A stretch of 64,000 nucleotides of DNA from Parasphingopyxis marina (GTDB taxonomy: Bacteria; Pseudomonadota; Alphaproteobacteria; Sphingomonadales; Sphingomonadaceae), in NCBI RefSeq assembly GCF_014237875.1, contig NZ_JACJVJ010000002.1, forward strand, positions 1,083,300-1,147,299, read 5' to 3'. The notes under the pieces were generated by a model. That model saw only the letters and a list, made by a program, of their open reading frames with translations. It made no database searches and was not told the DNA's origin. The position numbers were made by a program, and so were the translations under genes. Every line of letters starts with the position of its first letter. Within the stretch, counting starts at the first letter, position 1. Below are positions 18,108-26,056 of the stretch, piece after piece.

Positions 18108-18524
18108 CTAGATAGCGGTGACGGCAAAGCTGACGGCAATCTGCTGCTCGAGGCCGTTTGCCTGAATCGAAACAGGCACTGCCTTCAAGCGCGGCCCGGC
18201 GCGGAAAGCGACCGCCGAAATGCCGGCCGGATCCAACAGCGAGACATCGCCGCCATAGCTGACCTCGACGGCCTCGCCCGCTTCCAGCGGCCGATGGCTG
18301 GCCATCACCTGGAAACCGCGCGAGCTGTTGCAATATTCCTGCACATAGCCGCTGATCAGATTCTGCGTCTCATCCAGCACAAAGGCCGAAGCGTCGAGAT
18401 CGCAGACGACCGGAATCGTCACCGAAACGCCAAAGCCGCCCGAAGCTTCGGGCGAGGCCATAGCGGCGCCTGTCGGCAGCAAAGCCGAGAACGCCGCGAC
18501 AGCAACGAGTTTGATCGTCTTCAT
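18108..18524 (-). CDS. Small SCPU-like pilin on the opposite strand
   Basis: 138 residues from the ATG at 18524 (GGGAGA 8 bp upstream). Signal peptide MKTIKLVAVAAFSALLPTGA, then a SCPU-like domain with two Cys (PVVCDLDASAFVLDE and YCNSSRGFQVMASH) and a last strand QQIAVSFAVTAI like the pilins at 13216 and 17232. Its stop codon directly abuts the stop of the tip gene (TAGCTA), so the genes are tail to tail with no spacer and no terminator. Possibly a minor or alternative subunit under separate control. Confidence 0.75.
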   Translation of the reverse strand: MKTIKLVAVAAFSALLPTGAAMASPEASGGFGVSVTIPVVCDLDASAFVLDETQNLISGYVQEYCNSSRGFQVMASHRPLEAGEAVEVSYGGDVSLLDPAGISAVAFRAGPRLKAVPVSIQANGLEQQIAVSFAVTAI

Positions 18525-18952
18525 CTCACTATCTCCCAGTTCATGGCGCATTTACCAGACGAACCTTTCCAATTGGTTTTTGCCGAAGCGCTTCATTCCG
18601 GAGGAAGACCGATTATTGCGACTCGCAGGCGTCCATCGCGGAAAACCGCGCAAAGCAGCCCGTTCCGCGAGTCGCGAGCCGAAGCCGCTAGCAGCGCGCC
18701 CGGCTTTGACATGAGATGGCGCTACAAACTTTTACGCACGTGATACCCGACACACTGCTCTGCTCGGCGCTGCGCAGCGGGTTTCAGCTCGGAGCGCGGC
18801 CGCAATTTCCACGTTTGACGCATCCATTTCCACGTTTCTTCAAACGCTGGTTCAAACTGCCCGTTGCCACTAGGATGCCGAGTTAATCCACAAGCCAGAG
18901 CATCGAGCCGGGCCGGGCATTACCGGACACGCGGATGCGAAGGGGGGCTCCG
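18525..18952. other. Intergenic region holding the promoters of the small pilin and the AraC-type gene
   Basis: 428 bp without a convincing gene. The left part is the leader of the minus-strand pilin. The right part contains the 51-bp motif at 18805-18855 and the AGGGGG ribosome site of the AraC-type gene. Nothing else is recognisable. Confidence 0.6.
18805..18855 (+). promoter_or_regulatory. Copy 2 of the 51-bp bipartite regulatory motif, upstream of the AraC-type gene
   Basis: TTTCCACGTTT at 18806, TTTCCACG at 18827 (21 bp on), TTCAAACGCT from 18839, then GTTC. The layout and orientation relative to the downstream gene are the same as at 7631-7681. It ends 97 bp before the start of the regulator gene, which suggests autoregulation plus control of the distant methyltransferase. 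Confidence 0.72.
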
Positions 18953-19942
18953 ATGGACGTGTTGTCAGACGTTTTGCAAGCCGTACGCCTGAAAGGCGCG
19001 CTGTATTTCGACGTGCGCACCTGTGAACCCGTGGTCGCCGAGACCCCGGCGATGGCCGATGTCGGCGCGATGGTGATGCCGGGCGCGGAACATGTGATCT
19101 CGTTCCACATCATGCTGTCCGGCGAATGCTGGGCCGAGACGATCGGATCCGGCAATCCGCCGGTTCGCCTTGAAGAGGGAGATATCATCGTTTTCCCGCA
19201 CGGCCACCCGCATGCCTTCGTCACCCATTTGGGAGAGCGCAATCCGCCCGATCTCCAATTTTATGCGACAGCGCGTGGCAGCTCGCTGCCTTTGATGATC
19301 GAGCTCGAGGAAGGGGGGCCGAAACCGATGCGTTTCGTGTGCGGCTATTTTGGTTGCTGCGCCACGCCCTATAATCCGCTTCTCCAGGCGCTGCCTGCCC
19401 AGGTCCTCGCCAAGCGGCCGGAGACCGGCAACCATATGGAGGTCGACCTTATTCAGGCCGCCGTGGAAGAAGCCGGAAGCCCGCGCGCCGGCGGCACGAC
19501 CATCCTGTCGCGCCTCAGCGAACTACTCTTCGTCCGGGTGATCCGCCGCTATATCGAGCAGCTGCCGGATCATTCGCGCGGCTGGCTGGCCGGACTGCGC
19601 GATCCCAATATCGGCAAGGCGCTCGAACTGGTCCATGCCGATCCGTGCTGCGAATGGACGCTGGAAGAATTGGCGCGGAGAAGCGGCCTTTCCCGCGCCG
19701 TCTTCGCCGAACGCTTTGCCGACCAGGTCGGGGAAACGCCGATGCGCTACCTAGCCAAATGGCGGATGCAGGTCGCGGCCGGTCTCCTCGAGCAGCCCGG
19801 CGTGCCGATCGAGGCGATCGCCGAGAAGGTCGGCTACAAATCCGAGGCCGCGTTCAACCGGGCCTTCAAGAATATCGTCGGTCTGCCTCCGGGCGCCTGG
19901 CGGCGTGGCCAGCGCGCGGCGCCGGGCGGCGTTCAGGCCTAG
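18953..19942 (+). CDS. AraC-family transcriptional regulator with N-terminal cupin domain
   Basis: 329 residues from the ATG at 18953 (AGGGGG 8 bp upstream); an ATG at 18935 is less likely. N-terminal cupin sensor (AEHVISFHIMLSGECWAE, then EGDIIVFPHGHPH), a middle helical region, and a C-terminal AraC double helix-turn-helix (WTLEELARRSGLSRAVFAER, then IEAIAEKVGYKSEAAFNRAF). It probably activates its own gene and possibly the flavin oxidase that follows it, and by the shared motif the methyltransferase at 6376. The ligand is unknown; Cys-rich segments (FGCCATPYN, DPCCEW) could be redox or metal sensitive. Confidence 0.9.
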   Translation: MDVLSDVLQAVRLKGALYFDVRTCEPVVAETPAMADVGAMVMPGAEHVISFHIMLSGECWAETIGSGNPPVRLEEGDIIVFPHGHPHAFVTHLGERNPPDLQFYATARGSSLPLMIELEEGGPKPMRFVCGYFGCCATPYNPLLQALPAQVLAKRPETGNHMEVDLIQAAVEEAGSPRAGGTTILSRLSELLFVRVIRRYIEQLPDHSRGWLAGLRDPNIGKALELVHADPCCEWTLEELARRSGLSRAVFAERFADQVGETPMRYLAKWRMQVAAGLLEQPGVPIEAIAEKVGYKSEAAFNRAFKNIVGLPPGAWRRGQRAAPGGVQA

Positions 19943-20087
19943 CTGCAAAGTCAGCCGGACGATCGGGTAAACCGCGTTCCATTTCCAGACGATCTGCAAA
20001 AAACCCAATACTCGCAAGCATGGGAAGAAATCACTGGGGCTCTAGTTTGAAATGCACAGTTCAACCTATCCCAAGAGAGATACAATC

Positions 20088-21482
20088 ATGAATTCCATTC
20101 CTGCAAATATCAGCGAACATCTTCAGATGTCCGAAGAAATCATCATGCCGGGCTCAAACGAATATGAAGCAGCACGGGCGCTTTACAATGCGATGCTCGA
20201 CAAGCGTCCCGGCTGTATCGTCCGCTGCACCAATGTCGACGAGGTCGTGGCGACGATCAATTATGCCCGCGACAAGGATCTGCTGCTCGCGATCCGCGGC
20301 GGCGGCCATAATGGCGCCGGGCTCGGCAGCTGCGATGGGGGTCTCGTCCTCGATACCGGCGCGATGAAGACGATCACCGTCGATGCCGAAGCGCGCACCG
20401 TGAGCGTCGAGCCCGGCTGCACCCAGGGGGAAGTGGATACCGAAGCCAGCCGCTACGGCCTTGCGGTTCCCGCCGGCATCGTGTCGACGACCGGCATTGC
20501 CGGGCTGACCCTGGGCGGCGGCCATGGCTATCTTTCCCGCCAATATGGGCTGACCATCGACAATCTGATCGAGGCAGAGGTGGTGCTCGCCAACGGGAGC
20601 ATCGTTATGGCCAACGAAAACGAGCATGCCGACCTGTTCTGGGCGCTGCGCGGCGGCGGCGGCAATTTCGGTGTCGTCACCCGCTTTACCTTTCGCGCCC
20701 ATCCGGTGGCCGAGGTCTATGCCGGGCCGATCTTCTACGACATCGCCCATGCCGGGGAGATTCTGCGCTGGTATCGCGATTTCCTGCCGACGGCACCCCG
20801 CAAGCTCAGCATCACCCTCGGCATCAAGACCGTGCCGTCGACCGCACCCTTCCCCGAAGAAATCTGGGGCCGGCGGATCTGCGCGCTGATCGTCTGCTAC
20901 AATGGCAGCGAGGAAGACGGCATGGCAGCGATGGCGGCGGTGCGCGAAGCAACGCCCGAACCGCTGATGGACGGCATGATGCAAATGCCCTTCGTCGCCA
21001 TGCAGGGCCTGTTCGACGGGCTGCTCCCCAAGGGCCTGCAATGGTATTGGAAGGGCGATTTCGTCGAGGAGATCAGCGACGCCGCGATCGCCGATCATAT
21101 CGCGCACGGATCGAAAAGCCCGAGCGAACTTTCGCTGATGCATCTCTATCCGGTCGATGGCGCGGTCCACGATGTCGATGCCGGCGAAACCGCCTGGGGC
21201 GGCCGCACCGCGACCTGGTCGATGGTGATCGCCGGGATTGATCCCGATCCCGCCAAGGCCGGCGCGCTGCGCGACTGGGCGAAAGGCTATTGGGAGGCGA
21301 TCCACGCGCATAACCGCCATGGCGGCGCCTATGTGAACTTCTTCTCCGAAGACGAAGATACCGCCCGGGTGAAAGCCTCCTATGGCGACAATTACGCCCG
21401 GCTCGCGACGGTCAAGCGCCGCTACGACCCCGAAAACCTGTTCCGCGTAAACCAGAATATCGATCCGAAGGACGCCTCATGA
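20088..21482 (+). CDS. FAD-binding oxidase of the berberine-bridge-enzyme (BBE) family
   Basis: 464 residues from the ATG at 20088 (AAGAGAGA upstream). PCMH-type FAD domain with RGGGH at 70-74; His74 is the expected covalent FAD attachment. The second, cysteinyl attachment site of bicovalent BBEs is absent: the segment reads AGIVSTTGIAGLTLGGGHG with no Cys. The C-terminal BBE motif YGDNYARLATVKRRYDPENL is present. Members oxidise sugars, alkaloids or other small secondary alcohols using O2. It has no signal peptide. It follows the AraC-type gene and overlaps a 58-residue membrane protein gene. The substrate is unknown. Confidence 0.88.
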   Translation: MNSIPANISEHLQMSEEIIMPGSNEYEAARALYNAMLDKRPGCIVRCTNVDEVVATINYARDKDLLLAIRGGGHNGAGLGSCDGGLVLDTGAMKTITVDAEARTVSVEPGCTQGEVDTEASRYGLAVPAGIVSTTGIAGLTLGGGHGYLSRQYGLTIDNLIEAEVVLANGSIVMANENEHADLFWALRGGGGNFGVVTRFTFRAHPVAEVYAGPIFYDIAHAGEILRWYRDFLPTAPRKLSITLGIKTVPSTAPFPEEIWGRRICALIVCYNGSEEDGMAAMAAVREATPEPLMDGMMQMPFVAMQGLFDGLLPKGLQWYWKGDFVEEISDAAIADHIAHGSKSPSELSLMHLYPVDGAVHDVDAGETAWGGRTATWSMVIAGIDPDPAKAGALRDWAKGYWEAIHAHNRHGGAYVNFFSEDEDTARVKASYGDNYARLATVKRRYDPENLFRVNQNIDPKDAS

Positions 21483-21655
21483 CCCAGAATGATACCTCAC
21501 CGTTTCGCGCTCTTGCCCGCAAGGCGCGCGAAGCGATCCGCATCAAGGATGATTATGGCCGGCAATACACACTGCGTTTCATGGTTTTCTTGTGCGCCAC
21601 GAGTTTCAGTGCGACGCTGATCGCCGAAACCGCCTCCCTTACCCCCACGCTATAA
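21479..21655 (+). CDS. Small single-pass membrane protein coupled to the FAD oxidase
   Basis: 58 residues. The ATG at 21479 overlaps the oxidase stop (ATGA), a strong sign of translational coupling. A polar, basic N-terminus (FRALARKAREAIRIKDDYGR) is followed by one hydrophobic segment (FMVFLCATSFSATLIA) and a short tail, so it is probably an inner-membrane anchor. No family is recognised. It could tether or modulate the oxidase (inference). Confidence 0.65.
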   Translation: MTQNDTSPFRALARKAREAIRIKDDYGRQYTLRFMVFLCATSFSATLIAETASLTPTL

Positions 21656-21681
21656 CAGCGTTTCGGGGCAAGACCGAAGCT

Positions 21682-21710
21682 GGCCGGCCGGGACATGTGT
21701 CCGGCCGGTC
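21682..21710 (+). terminator. Hairpin terminator after the oxidase operon
   Basis: GGCCGGCCGGGACA and TGTCCGGCCGGTC form a stem with one bulged base around TG, followed by ATTTTCC. It ends 15 bp before the convergent nuclease gene stop. Confidence 0.6.
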
Positions 21711-21725
21711 ATTTTCCGTGAGCGG

Positions 21726-22421
21726 TCAGGAGAGTTCGACGGTCGCCCATACGGGCAGATGATCGGAGGCCCGGCGCGAGATTGTGGTATCGTGGACCCC
21801 GCTATCGATCACGCGCAGCCGGTCGCAATGCATGATCCGGTCGAGCTTGCCGACCGGCCGGCGGGCGTGGAAGCTGCGGCCGCATTCGGCGAAGCTCAAC
21901 CGCCGTCCGAAATCGCGCAGGCAACCGCCCGAAGCCGCCCATTCGTTGAGGTCCCCCATCATCACCAGCGGCAACCCGCCATCGTGGTGATCGGCATGGC
22001 GCAGCATCGCGACCGCCTGGCGCCGGCGCCACAGGCCCGACAGATCAAGATGCATGCCGAAGACGCACAGGCGCAAGCCGCCGGTCTCCACCTGCGCCAT
22101 CACCGCGCCGCGCGGCTCGAGGCTCGGAATGTGGAGGATGTCATGGACGAGAAGCTGGGCGGACTTGCGCACGAGGATCGCATTGCCGTGCCAGCCCATC
22201 GAATCGACCTGCACGTCGAGCGGCACCGCGCGATAGTCGCTATGATCCTCCAGCAGCAGCGGCGGGATCGCGGATTTGCGGCTGCCGAAGCGCCGGTCCG
22301 CCTCCTGTAGCGCGACTATATCCGCGTCGATCTCGTTGAGCACCGAAACAATCCGGTCGGGATTGCGCCGCCGATCGAGCCCGATGCCCTTGTGGATGTT
22401 GTAGCTCGCCAGTTTCAGCAT
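21726..22421 (-). CDS. Endonuclease/exonuclease/phosphatase (EEP) family protein
   Basis: 231 residues from the ATG at 22421. The metal-dependent EEP core is visible: LASYNIHKGIG with the first metal-ligand Asn, IVALQEADRR (catalytic Glu), MMGDLNEW (Asp-x-Asn) and a C-terminal SDHLPVWA (Asp-His pair). The family includes DNA nucleases and phosphodiesterases; length and lack of a signal peptide suggest a cytoplasmic enzyme. The frame continues open far upstream but without similarity. Divergent from the glycosyltransferase pair with 60 bp between. Confidence 0.85.
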   Translation of the reverse strand: MLKLASYNIHKGIGLDRRRNPDRIVSVLNEIDADIVALQEADRRFGSRKSAIPPLLLEDHSDYRAVPLDVQVDSMGWHGNAILVRKSAQLLVHDILHIPSLEPRGAVMAQVETGGLRLCVFGMHLDLSGLWRRRQAVAMLRHADHHDGGLPLVMMGDLNEWAASGGCLRDFGRRLSFAECGRSFHARRPVGKLDRIMHCDRLRVIDSGVHDTTISRRASDHLPVWATVELS

Positions 22422-22481
22422 CGGTGTTCCATCGGTGAAGCCATACTGACAAGAGACGCAGCGCCCGGCTAGAGAGTTCCG

Positions 22482-23066
22482 ATGAAGGTGCCGCATATCG
22501 TTCTTTTCACCCGCTGGCCTGAAGCCGGGAAAGCGAAGACCCGGATGATCCCGGCGCTTGGCGCGGAGGGCGCGGCGGCGCTCCACAGGCAGCTGACCGA
22601 CCGAACCGCCGCAACGCTGTGCAAGAGCGGGCTGCGAGCGGAAATCCGCTTCACCGGGGCCGAGCAGGAGCGATTCGAGAACTGGCTCGGCGATGGCTTC
22701 GGCTACTGCGATCAGGGCGAAGGCGATCTCGGCGCGCGGATGGCGCGGGCCGCGCAGGACGCGCCGGTGATCCTTGTCGGATCGGATTGTCCGGGGCTGG
22801 GCGCCTGCCATCTCCAACAGGCGGCCAAGGCGCTGGAAACCGCCGAAATCGTGATCGGCCCGGCCGAGGATGGCGGCTATTGGCTGATCGCGCTCGCGCG
22901 GCCGATGGATTTCCTGTTCGCGGATATGGAATGGGGCGGCGCGCGGGTTTTCGCTGTCACGAGGGAACGGCTCGCGGCTCGCGGTATCGAACCCGTGCTG
23001 CTCGAGACGCTCGCCGATTGCGACCGGCCCGAAGACCTCGCCCGCTGGCCCGAACTGGCGTCATGA
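22482..23066 (+). CDS. TIGR04282/DUF2064-type glycosyltransferase
   Basis: 194 residues, GT-A-like nucleotidyl/glycosyltransferase fold. Motifs: VLFTRWPEAGKAKTRMIP at the N-terminus (nucleotide binding, as in CofC-like proteins), VGSDCPGL and GPAEDGGYWLIAL. Members of this family are usually encoded beside TIGR04283 proteins, as here, where the next gene overlaps it by ATGA. The pathway is not established; a role in making a glycosylated small molecule or lipid is a guess. Confidence 0.85.
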   Translation: MKVPHIVLFTRWPEAGKAKTRMIPALGAEGAAALHRQLTDRTAATLCKSGLRAEIRFTGAEQERFENWLGDGFGYCDQGEGDLGARMARAAQDAPVILVGSDCPGLGACHLQQAAKALETAEIVIGPAEDGGYWLIALARPMDFLFADMEWGGARVFAVTRERLAARGIEPVLLETLADCDRPEDLARWPELAS

Positions 23067-23815
23067 CGGCGCCTGCTATCGGCCCCCGCACGACCAGCGA
23101 GGTCGCGATCGTCATCCCGATGCTCGACGAGGAAAAGGCACTGCCGGCCACCATCGCCAATATCGCCGCGCTCTATCCCGCCCCGGCCGAAGTGATCGCG
23201 ATCGACGGCGGAAGCGCCGACGGCTCGGTCGCGCTCGCCCGAGAGGCCGGCTTCCGCGTCGTCGGAAGCGCCAGGGGCCGCGCGCTACAGATCAACCGGG
23301 GCGTCGAGGAAGCCCGCGCGCCGCTGGTCCTCGTCCTCCATGCCGACACCGCCCTCCCGGCGGACGCCCTCGCCCATGCCGAACGCACGCTGGCTGATCC
23401 CCGATACGCGCTCGGCGGCTTCACGGCGCTGCTGACCGGCGCCAAAACCCGCTGGGGCACGAGCTTCCACAATTGGGCGAAGACCTATTACGGCCCGATC
23501 CTGCTCCGCCCGCATCTGTTCCTACGCGGCCTGCGGCTGCTGTTCGGCGATCATGCGATGTTCTTCCGCCGGGAGGATTTCCGCGCCATCGGCGGCTGCG
23601 ATCCTGACATGCACATCATGGAGGATGTCGATCTGTGCCTGAAGCTCTGCCGCATCGGCCGGGTGAAACTGGTGCCCCGCATCGTGCGCACGTCCGACCG
23701 CCGCATCGCCGAATGGGGGCCGATCAAGGCGAACTGGATCTACATGAAATGCGGGATGAACTGGGCGTTCGGCCGGAAATACGGGCTCGAGCGCTGGTAT
23801 CCGGATATAAGGTGA
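23063..23815 (+). CDS. TIGR04283-type family 2 glycosyltransferase
   Basis: 250 residues from the ATG at 23063 (ATGA overlap with the previous gene). GT2 fold: VAIVIPMLDEEKALPATIAN, IDGGSADGS (nucleotide-sugar binding) and LHADTALP (DxD-like); late region GCDPDMHIMEDVDLC has the acceptor-site ED motif. There is no clear membrane helix, so it is probably cytoplasmic or peripheral. Substrates are unknown. The gene ends 73 bp before the convergent threonine dehydratase stop. Confidence 0.87.
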   Translation: MTAPAIGPRTTSEVAIVIPMLDEEKALPATIANIAALYPAPAEVIAIDGGSADGSVALAREAGFRVVGSARGRALQINRGVEEARAPLVLVLHADTALPADALAHAERTLADPRYALGGFTALLTGAKTRWGTSFHNWAKTYYGPILLRPHLFLRGLRLLFGDHAMFFRREDFRAIGGCDPDMHIMEDVDLCLKLCRIGRVKLVPRIVRTSDRRIAEWGPIKANWIYMKCGMNWAFGRKYGLERWYPDIR

Positions 23816-23888
23816 TGTGGCTTGTCAGCATTTTCTTCGCGGAAGAGGGCCGGTGCGGCGCCTGAGCCTCGCGAAGGTCTGACGAACC

Positions 23889-25130
23889 CTAGGCCAGTTC
23901 CACCGGCGCGACTTCATAGCCGTCTTTTTCGAGCGCGCCGATCAGCCGTTCGAGATGCGCGCGGTCCCGCGTTTCGCATTCGATATCGGTGATCAGGCCC
24001 TTGGCTGGCAGCGAGGTGAAGACCCGCTGATGATAGATTTCGATGATGTTGACCTGTTCCTGGTCGAAAACCCGCGCGACATGATAGAGCGCGCCGGGCC
24101 GATCCTTGAGCCGAATGCGCAGACGGGCGAGACGGCCCGAGCGCACCAGATCGCGCAGCAGCACATTGGCCAGGAGCCGCGTGTCGATATTGCCGCCGCA
24201 CAGGATCAGGCCGACATTCTTGCCTGCGAACTTTTCCTTGTTGGCCATGACCGCGGCGAGGCCGGCGGCGCCCGCGCCTTCGACCACCGTCTTTTCGATC
24301 TGGAGCAGCAGGCTGACCGCCGTTTCCATTTCGGATTCGCCGACCAGCAGGATCTCGTCGACCAGCCCCTCGATGATTTTCGAGGTGAATTCGCCGGGAA
24401 CCTTCACGGCAATGCCCTCGGCCAGGGTATCGCCCTCGCACGGCATCTGCTTGCCGTTGATCTTCGCATACATCGACGGATAGAGTTCCGCCTGCACGCC
24501 GATCAATCCGATATCGGGTTTCAGCGCGCGCGCCGCCGTGCCGACGCCGGACATCAGCCCACCGCCGCCGATCGGCACGACCAGCATATCGAGATCCGGC
24601 GCGTCCTCGAACATTTCGAGCGCGATCGTCCCCTGCCCCGCAACGATATCGGGATGGTCGAACGGGTGCACGAAGGTCAGCCCCATTTCCTGTTCGAGCT
24701 GGCGCGCATGTTTATAGGCATCGTCGAAGGTTTCGCCGTGCAGCACGACTTTTCCGCCGACCGCCTCGGTCTGCATGATCTTCACCGTCGGCGTCGGCTT
24801 CGGCATCACGATGGTGACGGGCACGCCAAGGCGCGTACCATGATAGCTGAGGCCCTGCGCATGGTTGCCCGCCGAAGCCGCGATCACACCGCGCGCGCGC
24901 CGTTCCGGATCGAGCAGCAGCAGCGCGTTCAAGGCGCCGCGCTCCTTATAGGCGGCGGTGAACTGGAGATTTTCGAATTTCAGCCAGATATTCGCACCGG
25001 TCAGCTGGGAAAGCGTGATGCTTTTCAGGGTCGGGGTGCGAACGATCGCATCGCCGATACGCGCCTTTGCCGCCCGGATCGTTTCGAGCGAAAGCGACGA
25101 ATCGCTGGCGGAACTGGGTGCATCGGCCAT
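23889..25130 (-). CDS. Threonine ammonia-lyase (threonine dehydratase) with ACT domain
   Basis: PLP enzyme converting threonine to 2-oxobutyrate for isoleucine synthesis. 413 residues. The PLP lysine is Lys62 in FTAAYKERGALN; the phosphate-binding loop is PIGGGGLMSGVG; ASAGNHAQG is the asparagine loop. The C-terminal ~75 residues form one ACT-like regulatory domain (RIRLKDRPGALYHVARVFDQ), so the length fits the single-ACT form (TdcB/IlvA short type) rather than E. coli IlvA with two. Monocistronic as far as seen, divergent from the dehydrogenase at 25190. Confidence 0.92.
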   Translation of the reverse strand: MADAPSSASDSSLSLETIRAAKARIGDAIVRTPTLKSITLSQLTGANIWLKFENLQFTAAYKERGALNALLLLDPERRARGVIAASAGNHAQGLSYHGTRLGVPVTIVMPKPTPTVKIMQTEAVGGKVVLHGETFDDAYKHARQLEQEMGLTFVHPFDHPDIVAGQGTIALEMFEDAPDLDMLVVPIGGGGLMSGVGTAARALKPDIGLIGVQAELYPSMYAKINGKQMPCEGDTLAEGIAVKVPGEFTSKIIEGLVDEILLVGESEMETAVSLLLQIEKTVVEGAGAAGLAAVMANKEKFAGKNVGLILCGGNIDTRLLANVLLRDLVRSGRLARLRIRLKDRPGALYHVARVFDQEQVNIIEIYHQRVFTSLPAKGLITDIECETRDRAHLERLIGALEKDGYEVAPVELA

Positions 25131-25189
25131 GATGGGGCCCGCCCTAGCCTATCTGGCCTCTTGCGCAAACACGCCCTATGGACGCGGCC

Positions 25190-26056
25190 ATGGCAAAGAT
25201 CGCATTTCTCGGGCTCGGCGTGATGGGTGGGCCCATGGCCGGGCATCTGGCCAAGGCCGGGCACGACATCGCCGTGTATAACCGCACCGCCGAAAAGGCC
25301 GATAGCTGGGTCGCCGATCTTGGCGGCGCAGCGGCGGCCACACCGGCCGAGGCCGCGAAAGAGGCCGACGCGGTGCTCGCCTGTGTCGGCGCGGATGCGG
25401 ACCTTGAAGAGGTTACGCTGGGGCCCGGCGGCGCCTTCGCCGCGATGCATGAAGGCGCGCTGTTCGTCGATCACACTACGGTTTCCGCCAAGATCGCCCG
25501 GCGGCTGGCCGAAGAAGGCGAGGCCAAGGGCATTCACTGCGTCGATGCGCCGGTTTCGGGCGGACAGGCCGGCGCGGAGAATGGCAAGCTATCGATCATG
25601 TGCGGCGGTTCGAAGCGCGCGATGACCCTCGCCGAGCCGATCATGCAGGCCTATGCGGCGCGAATCGTCCATTGCGGCGGGCCGGGCGCGGGGCAGCAGA
25701 CCAAGATGGCGAACCAGTTGGCCATTGCCGGGGTGCTGCAGGGGCTGTCCGAAGCGCTGCATTTTGCCCGGGCCTCGGGCCTCGATCTCGACAAGGTGTT
25801 CGAGGCGATTTCCGGCGGCGCGGCCCAAAGCTGGCAGATGGACAATCGCTGGAAGACGATGGCGGCGGGCGAATTCGATTTCGGTTTCGCCGTGGACTGG
25901 ATGCGCAAGGATCTGGGCCTCGCCATTGAGGAAGCCGAGGCGAACGGCGCGAAGGTCGATCTCGCGAAGCTGGTCGATGGCTATTATGCCGAGGTGCAGG
26001 CCATGGGCGGTTCGCGACAGGATACGAGTTCGCTGGTGAGGAGACTGGAAGAGTGA
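25190..26056 (+). CDS. NAD(P)-dependent beta-hydroxyacid dehydrogenase (3-hydroxyisobutyrate dehydrogenase family)
   Basis: 288 residues from the ATG at 25190; the ATG at 25178 is possible. Rossmann motif FLGLGVMGGPMAGHLAKAG, substrate motif DAPVSGGQAGAENG and the catalytic Lys in GAGQQTKMANQLAIAG are intact. Family members oxidise 3-hydroxyisobutyrate, tartronate semialdehyde or related acids, or reduce imines; the exact substrate cannot be read from sequence. The following amidohydrolase gene starts with a GTG that overlaps its stop, so they form an operon. Confidence 0.88.
   Translation: MAKIAFLGLGVMGGPMAGHLAKAGHDIAVYNRTAEKADSWVADLGGAAAATPAEAAKEADAVLACVGADADLEEVTLGPGGAFAAMHEGALFVDHTTVSAKIARRLAEEGEAKGIHCVDAPVSGGQAGAENGKLSIMCGGSKRAMTLAEPIMQAYAARIVHCGGPGAGQQTKMANQLAIAGVLQGLSEALHFARASGLDLDKVFEAISGGAAQSWQMDNRWKTMAAGEFDFGFAVDWMRKDLGLAIEEAEANGAKVDLAKLVDGYYAEVQAMGGSRQDTSSLVRRLEE

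Noticed and set aside
19971..20004. Possible third copy of the AraC-type motif ahead of the flavin oxidase
   Set aside because: Only CCATTTCCA is shared; the upstream box 21 bp away and the TTCAAACGCT box are missing. The oxidase may still be read from the upstream regulator transcript.
18953..21655. Secondary-metabolite gene cluster around the AraC regulator and flavin oxidase
   Set aside because: Only one oxidase and a tiny protein are present; no synthase, ligase or transporter lies beside them.
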